In this document: piece after piece, positions 1-10,585 of the stretch
Layout: every line of letters starts with the position of its first letter
Position numbering within the stretch: the first letter of the stretch is position 1
DNA from: Cryoendolithus antarcticus
Lineage: Eukaryota > Ascomycota > Dothideomycetes > Cladosporiales > Cladosporiaceae
Direction: 5' to 3'
DNA: 64,000 bases
Assembly: GCA_002077065.1 (NCBI GenBank)
Contig: NAJO01000032.1
Location: 124,001-188,000 of the forward strand
Program-made: the position numbers and the translations under genes
The notes under the pieces: model-generated
What the model saw: the letters and a program-made list of their open reading frames with translations, nothing else
Database searches by the model: none
Told to the model about the DNA's origin: nothing

Positions 1-459
1 GTGGCGGCGATCGTAGTGATCGGCTCGATAGGAGCAGAGGCGCTGTATCATTGTCAGCGACGGGAAAGTGTACACACAGCATTGGATTAGTTGCCAATCA
101 GTGCAATCGTCTTGATTGAGAAGGTAGGAGAAACCCACAATGCAGCGCCGGTGAGCTGAGTAGCAAGGAGGATGTTCTTCATCGTGAATACAGTCATCGT
201 AGTAGAAGACCTAAAGAGGGACAATGTAACAAAAAGTAACAGACCTGCTTAATATAGTGCAATGAGTGGAAGTAGGAAGAAGCAGTACTCGAATTCTGTC
301 TTGGCCTCCTCGACCGGCGGAGCAAACCACCAGGAACGCCATTCTCTGCTGCTTCTTGACACGTGCAGTGTTTATATTTGCGTCTATTGCTCGTGCGGGA
401 TGCATTGTCCTACAAGTGTAGCGCTGAAGTTCGACTCAATCTGTTGCCATGGAATTGAA
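1..459. other. Non-coding stretch at window start
   Basis: Only short unconvincing reading frames on both strands. It lies downstream of the SET-domain gene, so it should hold that gene's 3' untranslated region. I see nothing else. Confidence 0.4.
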
Positions 460-2666
460 CTAAGAGGCTTCTGCTTGCTCCTTGCTCGTCTCGAACAAGC
501 ACCTTCCGCACTGGCAATTACCGCCGAGAGCTCCACTAGCCCACTCTCGTCGCTCTTGGACTGGTAGATCGATGTCACAGTAATGATTGAGAATTTCCTC
601 GCCAGCTTTGATGCCCGGCGTGTTGACCACCTTGCCGCCACCCTTACCTCTCCATTCTACGCGCTTCTCTCTGACGGTCAGCTGGATGCTACCACTCCAT
701 TGCCAACTCACATTCGGGTCACACGAATGGTTCGCAAGACACCACATAGGGTGAACGGCAGCAACTTCTGGTCCCCGAGCGGCCGACCCTTGAGCGCCGG
801 ATAGCCGTGCGGATGCTGTCCCTCGGAACTTGGCATATAGCGTGTTGATGACCCACGATTGATGCTGTGGCCAATACCCATAGATGAGTACGTCCATCTT
901 CTGGAGCATCTCAAGCGGCAGGCGGACGTTCTGCTCAAAGGTCCACGGCAGGGTACGTGGGAACCCAGCGAACGCAGTCTCCGTCTTTGCAGGGTCGACA
1001 GGTCGGAAATGAGCACCATGATTGAGCGTATGGAAGTCGCCCCAGATGTACCGCACTTCATCCATTTCGAGCGGATGCATACGCCCCCGTGTCCACGAGG
1101 CGGCCAGCGATCGCAGCAAAAGGGAAGTATACAGATTCTCGGCAGCGTCCTCGGGCCGTGGGTCTGCAAGACTTGCTTCAAGCTCAAGGCCACATACAGC
1201 TGGGTGGTAGTGATCAAGCGCGATACTCAAGCAAGCCTCACCACAGAAGCACGCCTCGCAATCGGGGCACGCTTCAATCGCGTCGAAGCCCGGCGTACCT
1301 ATAGTCGGAAGTTCAGAGCTGCAACAGTCGCACAGACTATCTTGCAAGCGATTGTTGACAGCAAGTAGAGAACTCTCATCAAGTATGACCTCGCTTGGGG
1401 AAAGGTCCTGTGTAGCGAAGACCCCGAGCTGTGATGTAGCGCCCTCTTCAGCTACGCCTGTCAAGTCTGGAAGCGTCACTCGTCGCACCTCAAGCTTGGG
1501 CGCGACTTTGCTCATCAGAAGATTGATGCGGTCCAGATCCGACGTTCGATCGGGTTCAACATCGTTCCATGGGTACACCTCTCGCCTGACCAGGCACCGT
1601 GAGGGCCAATTCGATGGATTCCTTTCATCTTTAGAAAAGGTATGGAACGGCTTACCACGCCTGTGAGAGATCTGATTGTGCAGACTACTACGCAGATCCA
1701 GGAGCGGCTTACACTCACTGTACATATGGAATGCCAGGTTCATGTATATGCCAGCAGCTTTGAGATCACCGCACAGCAGGAGGCATGTGATGAGCTCGAT
1801 ATATCTGAACAACCACATAAGTCAGTGTAAGATTCGCACCAAGCGAGATGGTCTGGGCCTACACAAGTCGTCGATATAGTCGATCCTTCCAGAAGTCAAG
1901 TTCGTCCTGATCAACCTCTCTGCTCGGCTGATCAGATGCCCATGGAATGGCCCACGTCAGTGGATTCTCGGCGCTGTCATTCTCATGTGCCTTTACGAAT
2001 TCAATCGCTTGATCCCTGGTCGCACTGGACAATGCACGCAAAGGATACTCGATCTCCGCGATAGTCTGAAGCCCGTCCATGGTATCCGTCTCGTCCATGC
2101 AGTCGATGAGTAGCAGTGACTTGTATGCCTCGCCAGCGGCCAGGTCTGGGTAGCCCAGGGCCCGGTACACCTTTGCGAGTTCCAGTCTCACCTCGATCGA
2201 ACATATATGGGGTTGAGTCAGACCATCCAGGATCATGCGCTTACACAGAAGATCACGTTGGATTCCAGATGGGAACTTGATATGATCAGCTCAGATCTCG
2301 ACACCGATTGCTCGACGCTCAGCCCTCGATAGTTTAATTAGAGATTGGACTTACATGAGCATACTCCCTGATCACAACATCCTCCCACTGTAGCCATTTC
2401 GTCCGGCCGTCCCCATCCATTTGGAATCCCGACAATCTACATTCTAGAACATATAATCCTTCCCATCGTAGCCGCTGTTGCTTCGCCTTTGCTGCATCCA
2501 GAGGCTCGCGACGAAAGTACGTTGCGTTTCGCGGCTCCCTGAGTCGCGGATCAGGCTTTCCAGTATGCTGAGATTCAGCATCGCTGATGCTGTACGAAGC
2601 CAAAGTGCTCTTTAAACGAGCGATGGCATCGTCCACGCTACGAACTGACGCTTCGTAGTGGTCCAT
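460..2666 (-). CDS. TPR/SET-domain protein with MYND-like zinc finger (putative lysine methyltransferase)
   Basis: Three exons are read: 2666-2355, 2275-1863 and 1804-460, giving 689 residues; introns are 79 and 58 bases, with donors GTAAGT and GTAGGC, and phases close. The N-terminal half has helical TPR-like segments (LELAKVYRALGYPDLAAGEA). The middle has a Cys/His cluster spaced like a degenerate MYND finger (CDCC, CPDC, FCGEAC, HYHPAVC). The C-terminal part has the SET signature NHSCDPN, a GEEILNHY motif and a post-SET Cys set (CQCGRC). The family transfers methyl groups from S-adenosylmethionine to lysines of histones or other proteins; the substrate here is unknown. The start at 2666 is the first ATG joined in frame to the TPR part. 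The SET assignment is firm; the exact exon 2 donor is less so. Confidence 0.85.
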
Positions 2667-4181
2667 GGCGCTTTAATTATGGACCAGAGGACATGCCAAG
2701 TCCTTCACTCAGAAAATGAAGTCGTGTAAAGCTTCGGGCCGCTCCCACACTTGCTATCTCAGCCACAGCAGCAAGTCACACCACGAATCTCACCTCCTAC
2801 GCGCTTCGCACGCTCTTTTCGACATGTCGGCGCTTTGTCCCTGCATCCTCGATTTATGAGGCGTTGCATATGTGGACGGGACGATCTCACTTTAGATCTC
2901 GCGATCAAGCATAACCAACGGACAAGCCACTACCGTTCCCATGGCGGTGTGTCTTTGATTATTCCATGCGCGAGTATAGCCGGATATGCAGGGCGACAAC
3001 ATCACCGATCTGGATATGAGTAACGTACGGCACGATTTGGCCTGCTTCTTAAAGGCATTGCCGGCGACCTCGGAGTGAGTAGAAGACCAGAACAGGTAGG
3101 TCATGAACGAGAGACTATCGAATACTCGTCACGCGTGCATACCCATCACCGATGCCATCTCAAATCAATACCACATCATCACCCCCAAGAAGTTCTCACC
3201 GTGACGCAAGCTAGCAACAATAGCCCTTTCTCATCTCCGCGCAGCGTCTCGAAGCCCACAGGCAAGCCTCCCAGATCTCAATTCCACCACCGCATCGCAT
3301 AAAACATCCAAAACCATAACCAACTCCCAGTCAATAGTCAACTCAGTCGGCAGTCCGCATCAGGTCAGCCAACCCTTGGCGCCGACACGTACTCAATAGT
3401 CAAAACGCGTTTCGCCTCCAGATCACAGCCCAAGGCGTGCATCAGATAAAGCAGGCTGAACCGCGGACAGGCTCCCCTGCTCCGGGAATGACGGACACGG
3501 AAGTTTTACAAAGTGGATTTCCTCGCGGACACGGGATCGAAGATCGTGGGACTTCGCCACAGCCACATGGAGGTTTTCTGGGTGGACATGCCCCGCTTTG
3601 AGAGGCGCGCGTGTCCGAGGGTGGGGCTGGGCGTCGATGCACCGTAAATGTGTCGATGTGGTCGCGTTGACGATGGAACGGGTGTTGATGTGATGATACA
3701 TGTGCATGGAACCTGGATGGAGTGAGAGTGAACGACGGAGTGAATGGTGTCAAATCCTCTCAATTATGACCATGCTGTCTAAACTATACTACAATTGCCT
3801 CCGTAATTTGGGTATCTTAGATCTTGATAAATGTGAAGTACCTGCTTCACGCTCGCTGCGGCCGTTTCATGTCATATCGCAGACTCATTGCCACGATGCA
3901 GTCTCGTTGTTTGACCGTACCAGCCAGCCTGATGTCCCGACTATGGACACCACCGGCGAGCCTCTCCTCCCCGGCTTTCTCGTCGTGCCATCATCCCACC
4001 TTCGACTTATAGAGCGTGTTGCCTACAATGAGTATCTTTGAGATGCTGCTCTGGATGTCTCTGAGCTTTGCTGCGTGTTTAGAGGTAATGCCAGTTGCCG
4101 AGATGGTGGATGTCTCTCACTTGACCAATCTTCTGGCCGCAAGATGTATAGTGGATGGATCGAGGTCGCAAGCCCTCATGC
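2667..4181. other. Intergenic, no supported gene
   Basis: About 1.5 kb between the head of the SET gene and the tail of the next minus-strand gene. Frames up to about 110 codons occur on both strands but lack domain-like composition or splice support. It should include the promoter of the SET gene near 2667-2900. Confidence 0.4.
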
Positions 4182-4685
4182 TCAGCGAGGCGTTAGACCC
4201 ACTCGATCAGCGCAGCGCGAACAGTAGTAACTATTGAGCCCGAACTGCACCATGTTTGTCCGTCCAGTCTTCAGATCGGTGCTTTGTGATCGTTGACATC
4301 GTGAGCAACGAGCGTCCAAGTGCGAGAGATCATGGCTTGAAGCCGATGGACTGTTGGATGAAGAAGAGCCTGAGTCCGACGAGTTGCTGCTGGTGGTCTG
4401 TGGTACATTCTGTTGTGGTATTGGTCGTGGTCTCGATGTAGCAGGGTAGTTATGTGCCGCTGCGGTCTGCAGTTGGAGAAGGTTGGTGGCAGCCATGATG
4501 CGGCCTGGGGTATGGCGGTAGGCGAGCAGTGGGTTCGAGGGCTCGCTTGGAGGTTGACCTTCGAATGTGCCAGATGGTGATTGTAGCGGAGTCTTCGAAG
4601 CGTAGTTGCTGTAAGTGGCCGGGCTGATCGAAAAGTAGCACTGCTGAGAAGTCTTCGGTGCAGTGAAGCTGGAAATTTGGCTCAT
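4182..4685 (-). CDS. Small Ser-rich protein with C-terminal zinc-ribbon-like Cys pairs
   Basis: An intronless frame of 167 residues from the ATG at 4685. The same frame stays open further upstream to about 5117, but that part reads as non-coding, so I chose the internal ATG. A serine-rich low-complexity stretch sits near residues 105-125. The end has two CxxC pairs (CSRC and CSRC, about 25 residues apart) around the block MVQFGLNSYYC, which could bind zinc. I do not recognise a named family; it looks like a conserved fungal hypothetical protein. Nothing in the neighbours suggests a role. Confidence 0.55.
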   Translation of the reverse strand: MSQISSFTAPKTSQQCYFSISPATYSNYASKTPLQSPSGTFEGQPPSEPSNPLLAYRHTPGRIMAATNLLQLQTAAAHNYPATSRPRPIPQQNVPQTTSSNSSDSGSSSSNSPSASSHDLSHLDARCSRCQRSQSTDLKTGRTNMVQFGLNSYYCSRCADRVGLTPR

Positions 4686-6416
4686 GACAGAGCAGATCTC
4701 GAATAGTCGTTCTGTAGTATCGTGATGAGGGGCGATAGGTTCGATCCAGAGAAGTGGCGGAGGGCATTTCTTTGTATGTATCTTGCGATCGGAATCGAGA
4801 ACGCGGGCCAGGCATCGAAGATGTGGGACGGGCGGACAAGGTGCATCAGCCACTGGCACAGACCACATCGAAGATGGCCTGCAGAAAGCGGACCTTGTGC
4901 CGTATGGAATTTGCTGATTCCTCGCGGCGGATGTTCGTATCTCCGAGGGTGAACTGGTGACTGAGCCACAAAGAGCTGCTGCCCCTCTTGGTGTTCGCTG
5001 CGGGCGCCAACTGTCAAATGCCGTGTGCCGAAGCCATCGCAAGATCTCTATATATCTGCGATCTCGCGTGGCCGAGTGACCGCTGCCAGGTCTTTGGCCG
5101 CGAATCTGCCCTTGCAATCTCTGCCAGCTGCTGTCGTGTTGTCACGTTGACGGTGTTCCGCGGCTATTGGTTCGAAAGACTATTAGCATGTATCACAATT
5201 GTTTCCCGGTCGCATCACTGGCGTGCGACATGCGTTTGCGCCTCTCCTGCAATGTTCGCTTCAAGAAATCGCCGCTCTCAGGCTGCCAATCATAGCACAG
5301 CAAGACAGGGCGCCTGATGTGTCGCCTGCAGAGAGGCGTTCGCGGTACGACGCGCTAGGTGCAACGGCCGAACGATTCTGCGCTGTCTCGCGTCCCAATT
5401 TCGTGGAACCTTCGCAGCGGGCCTCGAAATAAGCACCGCGGGTCGACAAAGCCCTACGCGCCCGACATTATGGGGTTACAGGTAGGCGTCCAGTGCTTCC
5501 ATCTTCCGCCTCGCAAGAAGTGCCCCTTACGTCGTGCCTATGAGGATGGCCAGCATGACACTCAGTCCTTCACCACGCCGCACACTAAGTCCCCGCGGCA
5601 CCACAGTGTTTCTTGACCAAGACAGAGAAGCTCGGTACATCTAGCTCTGTAACAAGGCGATAACGTAGCTTACCTCCCTCAACTCTGCGCCCGGTGCTTG
5701 CGCCGAGCCCGACAAAGACTGTCAAGCGATTTCTGATCGAGCACGACCGCTACTCCATCCCACTGGTATCTCGCCTGTCGCGAAGACCTTACATGTGCAG
5801 TTGGGTTCCGCAGTACGCCGCCACACGCTCCTATCCACCCGAGGCATCAGCACGGCCAAATTGCAGTCGCGAATCGAGACATCACGTTGCAACACAATAA
5901 TGTAAGCGGCTCAAGTGACAGCCAACCCACTAGATCTCATCTCATCTTATCGTACATCCACTCGATGCCCTCGACCATCGCTCTCACCGTGGGCATCGCG
6001 ACGACCAGATTCCTGGGAAACGCAGCTATGATCGACGAAGACGGTGAACATCGCAGGGTACGCGGACAAAGTGGTGCGCTGAATCTGCCACCATCTCGCG
6101 ATGTGCCGATCAAGTGGTGCGCTGAATCTAACAACAGCATCGCCAGGTGCGCCGATTAGATGGTGCGCTGAATCAGACACTATTGCCCGCTACGCCGATG
6201 GGGTGGGGCGCGAGATCTATATTCATGCAACAGTGGTGCGATGTGATCTCTCAGGCGTTTTGTACGCTACCCACCTACCCCAGGGTGGCGGAGGTGTGGC
6301 GCAGGACATCAGGAGATGTTAGAGGAGATAATGGAAGTCTTTGTTCGACGATGGACATAGCTCACCGTGACGTGGCAGTAAATGCCGCTACGTCGAGCGC
6401 GAAGGCCCGTCTGTGT
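4686..6416. other. Intergenic with a minisatellite
   Basis: About 1.7 kb without a convincing gene. The only structured element I see is the tandem array at about 6029-6217, listed separately. Confidence 0.4.
6029..6217. repeat. Degenerate tandem repeat, period about 43-46 bases
   Basis: The word TGGTGCGCTGAATC recurs at about 6072, 6115 and 6161, with a weaker copy near 6203 and a worn half copy upstream near 6029. Between the words each unit carries a variant of ATCGCC..GTGCCGAT. Units differ by substitutions and a few inserted bases, so the array is old. It lies about 200 bases beyond the stop codon of the phosphatase gene. Confidence 0.8.
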
Positions 6417-7638
6417 CTATGCCTCGACCTTCGCCTTACCCTCACAAAGCAGATCGCTCAAAGTATCCACGAAAGCACTCGGCACGACCTTCGCGTCCTT
6501 CGCAAGAAACTCCTCCTTCTTGCTCACTCCCGTCAAAACACACAGCGTCCCTCCAAGCCCGCCCTCAATCCCAAACTGAATATCAGTATTCAGCCGATCA
6601 CCCACCATGCAAGCCCTTTTGCGATCAAACTTGAACTTCCCCTCGATAGCATCCATCATAGCCTGACTCGGCTTGCCCAGCGCCAGCGGCGTCTGTCCAC
6701 TAGCAGCCACCAGCGGCGCACTGATGGCTCCCGCGCCAGGGAATAGCGCCCCAGCGGAAGGCAGCGTAGAATCCGTATTCGTAGCCAAGAACTTCGCACC
6801 CCGTCTCAGGTACGCCATACCAAGCGCAATCTTGAGGTAGCTCGGGTGGAAGTCCAGCCCCGTAAGCACAATCCCCACATCATCGTCAAGAAGTTCGCCT
6901 GAAGCCACGGACTCGAAATCTATCGGCATCATCTCACGGCGAAGCAGAGGGTCTGTGCCGCCGCAGTAGGAGATGTTCTCAGATTGGAGTTCTTGCTCGA
7001 CGCCGGATTCGCCAAGGACGTAGACTTTGTTCTTTGGGGGTGGGAGGGAGAGTATCCGGGAGATGTAGATTGCGGCGCTGTAGGAGGAGCCGAAGACTTC
7101 TTCCTGGTAGTCTGTCAGAGGTTCTGCAGCCTTGAAGCAGGATGGACACGCAGCATACCTCTTCGGCTGTTATACCCATGCCATCGAACTTCTTCTTGTA
7201 GTCTGCGCGGGACTTGGTGCTGTTGTTCGTTACGAAGACAAGTTGCTTGCCTTGTACCGCCAATCAGCCACAGAGTCTGCGGGTTCCAGTGGTTCAGCGC
7301 TCACCTCTACGCCGCAGCATATCGATCGTCTCCGCTGTGCCTGGAAATTTATGATCGCCAGACCATAGTACGCCTATCCTTCTCCTGCGATCAGCTCGTG
7401 GTCTTGAACTCCTCTATGCGCTCCAAGTTCTTCGGCTCTCGCGGCTTTAAAGCTGTCGACGTACCATCGCAATCGAAGAGGAATGTCTGTTGACGATCAG
7501 TCCTCGGTCTCGATGTCAATGATCACTAGCTGCACCAACATCGAACTGATCAATGAATGCATCGATGGCAGCCTTGTCGCCAGTGAGGTACTGCGGCGTT
7601 GTAGTCGACGACCCGCCGAAGATACCACCAAGGACCAT
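6417..7638 (-). CDS. PHO13: PHO13-type HAD phosphatase (4-nitrophenylphosphatase / phosphoglycolate phosphatase)
   Basis: Five exons fit: 7638-7540, 7486-7465, 7373-7305, 7250-7159 and 7103-6417, giving 322 residues, close to the usual size of about 310. Introns are 53, 91, 54 and 55 bases. The first HAD motif FLFDCDGVLWSGD is rebuilt across a 22-base second exon; motif II is FVTNNSTKSR and the C-terminal Mg-binding motif is MVGDRLNTDI. The family hydrolyses small phosphoesters such as 2-phosphoglycolate and side products of glycolysis, as metabolite repair in the cytosol. The donor of the first intron (GTTGGT) is the weakest splice call; the residues on each side match the family well. Confidence 0.92.
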
Positions 7639-8529
7639 GCTTGCCGTAGTACTGAAATCTCTGTCTAAGAAGTCTTTAATTGTGATATGGGGAAAAGGAC
7701 GTTATGCTAATGATCCGACATCTTTTGGCAGTTTGAGGATGACGTTGCCGAGATCGGCCCCGCGATAGCAATCGCTTATCAACACCCTCCAAATAGCCGA
7801 GCCACCGCACCCTGCATACCAACGCGCTGCTGTTCTCGACTAATCAATCCATCAGATGCCGCTCCTGCCATGGAAGACACCACGTAGTAGATAGTCGCAG
7901 CTCTTACGCCAGCTTGGCGATCCATGATCCGCGCTCCCAGCCGACACTTCGCTGCAGCAACGCCTCGCAAACAACTTACGACTCGCAGCTCCTGCTCCCG
8001 CCTCCATTGCGCGCGAAAACTCGATAAATTTGCCAGCCAGCACCGTAGAGCACTTCAATCGGGAGAAGATCCATACATCGATCTCCCAACCCTGCGATGG
8101 TATCAGCGCGCACTTCAGAATGTTCACAGATGGTAGACCCACGGTGCGGGAACATGATGTTTGAGAAGCGTCCTGAGGCTAGTCCGAGCAGCATTACGGT
8201 ACAGAGGGTAGCGACCATTTCATAGTACTCGGAGTGGGTCGTGCGGCGCGTGGCGGCCAAGACTCGTGCGTATGTTGCCGTGAGCACGATGGCGATCCGG
8301 AAGCGGAAGAGGAGGCCCAAGAGTAGCAAGACTGCGAATGGCGTTGCTGTTGTGCGCCTGATCGATGGATTCTTGGCGGAGGTGCGCTTCCGTCGTCTTG
8401 AACGTGAAATTCGATGTCGTTCACTATGGCCATGGAAACCGCCGGCGGGCTCGCGCAAAGACGGCATGCATGACCGCACCTTCTGGACACAAAGATCACA
8501 TTGGCCTTGCCCCTGATCCAGCACATTCC
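7639..8529. other. Intergenic or decayed coding region
   Basis: The minus strand at about 8533-7976 holds a 185-codon frame with two hydrophobic stretches (TPFAVLLLLGLLF and VATLCTVMLLGL), and a second frame overlaps it from about 8430 beginning MAIVNDIEFHVQDD. The two together look like a membrane protein broken by a frameshift, but neither resembles a family I know, so I do not call a gene. The rest shows nothing. Confidence 0.3.
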
Positions 8530-9180
8530 TCACTCCCCAAGGCTTCTCCCACTCTCTGTTTCCAGTTCCATCTTGTCTACAAACGACTTGATAGCCTCTG
8601 CTGCCTCACGCGGCTCGATGCTTGTGACATCGATCTCGAATTCGTCGGCGTTGCCGAACTTCCAGATACTGCCACTCCGTCTGAGATCCCTTAACAACTG
8701 GACATCTGTAAGCTGCCCGTTCGAGCTCCCGCCCCGGCTAGCTGCGAGCAGTCAACGCTCGTTCTCATTCATTTCGCAGTTCAGGATAACGGACTAAAAT
8801 CTGCGCCCGCGCACGCCTTGCGCAAGAGCGGCGTAGTCGGCCACGCACTCGTTATACTCGGTTTGACCTACAAATGGATAGTGAGCTAGTGTGGGTGACT
8901 ACTGTAGCACATCTAGGTACCTACTGTCTGTGAAGATCCAGACAGTATCTCTCAACTTAGGATCCGCCGCAATTGGCGCAAGCCGCTCACGACGATACTC
9001 GCCCCGCTTTGTGTAGTACTCCGCACTCCCGCGAGCGTGATGCTTCTCGACGGGATCAATAAGTTCGTGGTTGTGGAGAATCCGCGAGTCTGGTGTGAGT
9101 TGGTGTAGCCCTCGGGCGATATCAAGCTTGCCGGCGCCTGGCCAGCCGTTGATACAAATCACATAGGCGGGCTTCTCCAT
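8530..9180 (-). pseudogene. P-loop kinase-like gene (AAA / chloramphenicol-phosphotransferase-like fold) with two in-frame stops
   Basis: The ATG is at 9180. Exon 1 (9180-8925) begins with a Walker A loop, GWPGAGKLDIA. A 55-base intron (8924-8868, GTAGGT..TAG) leads to exon 2, 8867-8530, in phase. Exon 2 still reads like the family (VILNCEMNENER, then LTDVQLLRDLRRSGSI and EIDVTSIEPREAAEAI) but is cut by TAG at 8796-8794 and TGA at 8754-8752. Both stops are one C-to-T step from CAG and CGA. The alternative is an unusual intron of about 83 bases that skips both stops, but it would delete the conserved block. I favour a recent pseudogene; an assembly error in both places is less likely. Confidence 0.7.
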
Positions 9181-9372
9181 CACGTTGTTTTCGAAGTGTA
9201 ATAGACTTTTACTCTCCCCCTCAATCGGCAGTGTTACGCTTTGTCAGTCCAGCCGTGAAGTCTGATGTCGGGCAACAATGTGTCGGGAAGTGCTGGCCAC
9301 CCCGCGCAAGTGCCCTCTCGTGCTTTCCGTTTGTGTCAACCACCGCCTCTCACTTCACCCATGTAGTTCCGT

Positions 9373-10158
9373 TCACTCCCCACTGCTTCTTCCACTCCCA
9401 CTCCCACTCCACAAACTCCGGCTCTCCCCTTCCACATTCTTCATAGCAGAAGCAACAACGCCCAGCTTCTCCACAACGTCCTTCACACTCCGCTCCACCA
9501 TCTTGAAATACGCCTCATTCTGCCCTCGCCTCTCACTAGCCCTTTTGATATCCTCTGCCGTGTCCTCCTCCAACTGACTGATCCCGCCCCGTGCCGTCTC
9601 ATCGCTCCTCACACTCTCGTCAGAAAGCACAGTGGAGACTGATGTCTCTGTGTCGCCTCGCACGCGCGTTCTGCGCTCTTCAGCGAGCTTGTCAGCGGCG
9701 TTGAAGCGGGAATGGTTGGCGGGCTCGGCGGCAGCAGTAGAGGCGTTGGCTTCTTCGCTTCCTCTGCCCCACGCGCGCGCAAGCTCGACCTGCGCAGCCC
9801 TCAGATCGTCTAAAGCTTTCGCATGACTCTCGCCGAAAATGTGCGTCGTGCTCTGGGCCGTAAGCTCCACTTCGTTCAGAGTGTTCTGCATTTCGCGCCA
9901 GCGGAGATCGACGCTTTTCTCGCTGTCTCTGCGAGGGCTGACATGATTGTGCTCCACGGGGCTTCCAGGAGCATAGGAGCGGGAGAGGGTGGACTTGTGG
10001 CGGTTCAAGGGAGGTTTCGGTTCGGGGGCTGAGCGGAGGACGGACAGCTGGGAGGCATTGCGGGAGGGGGGACCGACGAAGAGGGAGGGCGCGGGGAGGC
10101 GGTTAGGTTTGGTGGAGGAAGTCGGGGACGGTTTGACAGGGGAGGTGGGGGAGGCCAT
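9373..10158 (-). CDS. Conserved hypothetical protein, disordered N-terminus and coiled-coil C-terminus
   Basis: An intronless frame of 261 residues. The first 85 residues are Ser/Pro/Lys-rich and probably disordered. Residues about 85-130 (WREMQNTLNEVELTAQSTTH and after) and 190-245 (EDTAEDIKRASERRGQNEAY) are rich in heptad-like spacing and likely form helices. I do not recognise a named family. A role as a small scaffold or subunit is possible but only a guess. Coding nature is supported by length, composition and a clean ATG after a stop. Confidence 0.6.
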   Translation of the reverse strand: MASPTSPVKPSPTSSTKPNRLPAPSLFVGPPSRNASQLSVLRSAPEPKPPLNRHKSTLSRSYAPGSPVEHNHVSPRRDSEKSVDLRWREMQNTLNEVELTAQSTTHIFGESHAKALDDLRAAQVELARAWGRGSEEANASTAAAEPANHSRFNAADKLAEERRTRVRGDTETSVSTVLSDESVRSDETARGGISQLEEDTAEDIKRASERRGQNEAYFKMVERSVKDVVEKLGVVASAMKNVEGESRSLWSGSGSGRSSGE

Positions 10159-10585
10159 GGTGGATCGCAGTACGTGGTAGTTCCTTGACCTAGTCCAGCT
10201 CGGTTTGCTCTTTGATGCTGATTGAGCAGTGAATTGCTTTAAGTAGGTCCAGACATCATCGTCAGCAGCTCTCGGAGGCGAAGTAGAGCGCTTCCTAGGA
10301 CATCGTGTATCAAGACCAACGTTGACCAGTGCACCATTGGAGTTCGTCAGGTCAATGTAGCTATCGTGTATCTATTCACCTACTTATGGATCTCCCCGGC
10401 ATGCAGCTATACAGTGACTAAGCTGACTTGAAGCTCCATCGGGAACGGCTCGGATATTCATCTCACATTATGACGATCGCGATGCCAACACAGCCCTGGT
10501 CGTCCACAGCAAGTCCTCAAGATGCTGGCAATGACCGCAAGAAGTCTCGACTGAACCACTACCAAAACCCCCGGGCCAATTCACG
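10159..10585. other. Divergent promoter region
   Basis: 427 bases between the head of the minus-strand coiled-coil gene and the head of the plus-strand MFS gene; it must carry both promoters. I see no standout motif. Confidence 0.4.

Noticed and set aside
4686..5117. N-terminal extension of the zinc-ribbon-like protein
   Set aside because: The frame is open, but overlapping frames on both strands are open too and the residues look random; the internal ATG at 4685 is preferred.
8752..8834. Intron that would skip both stops in the kinase-like gene
   Set aside because: GT and AG ends exist, but it would delete a conserved block that still reads like the family; kept only as an alternative.
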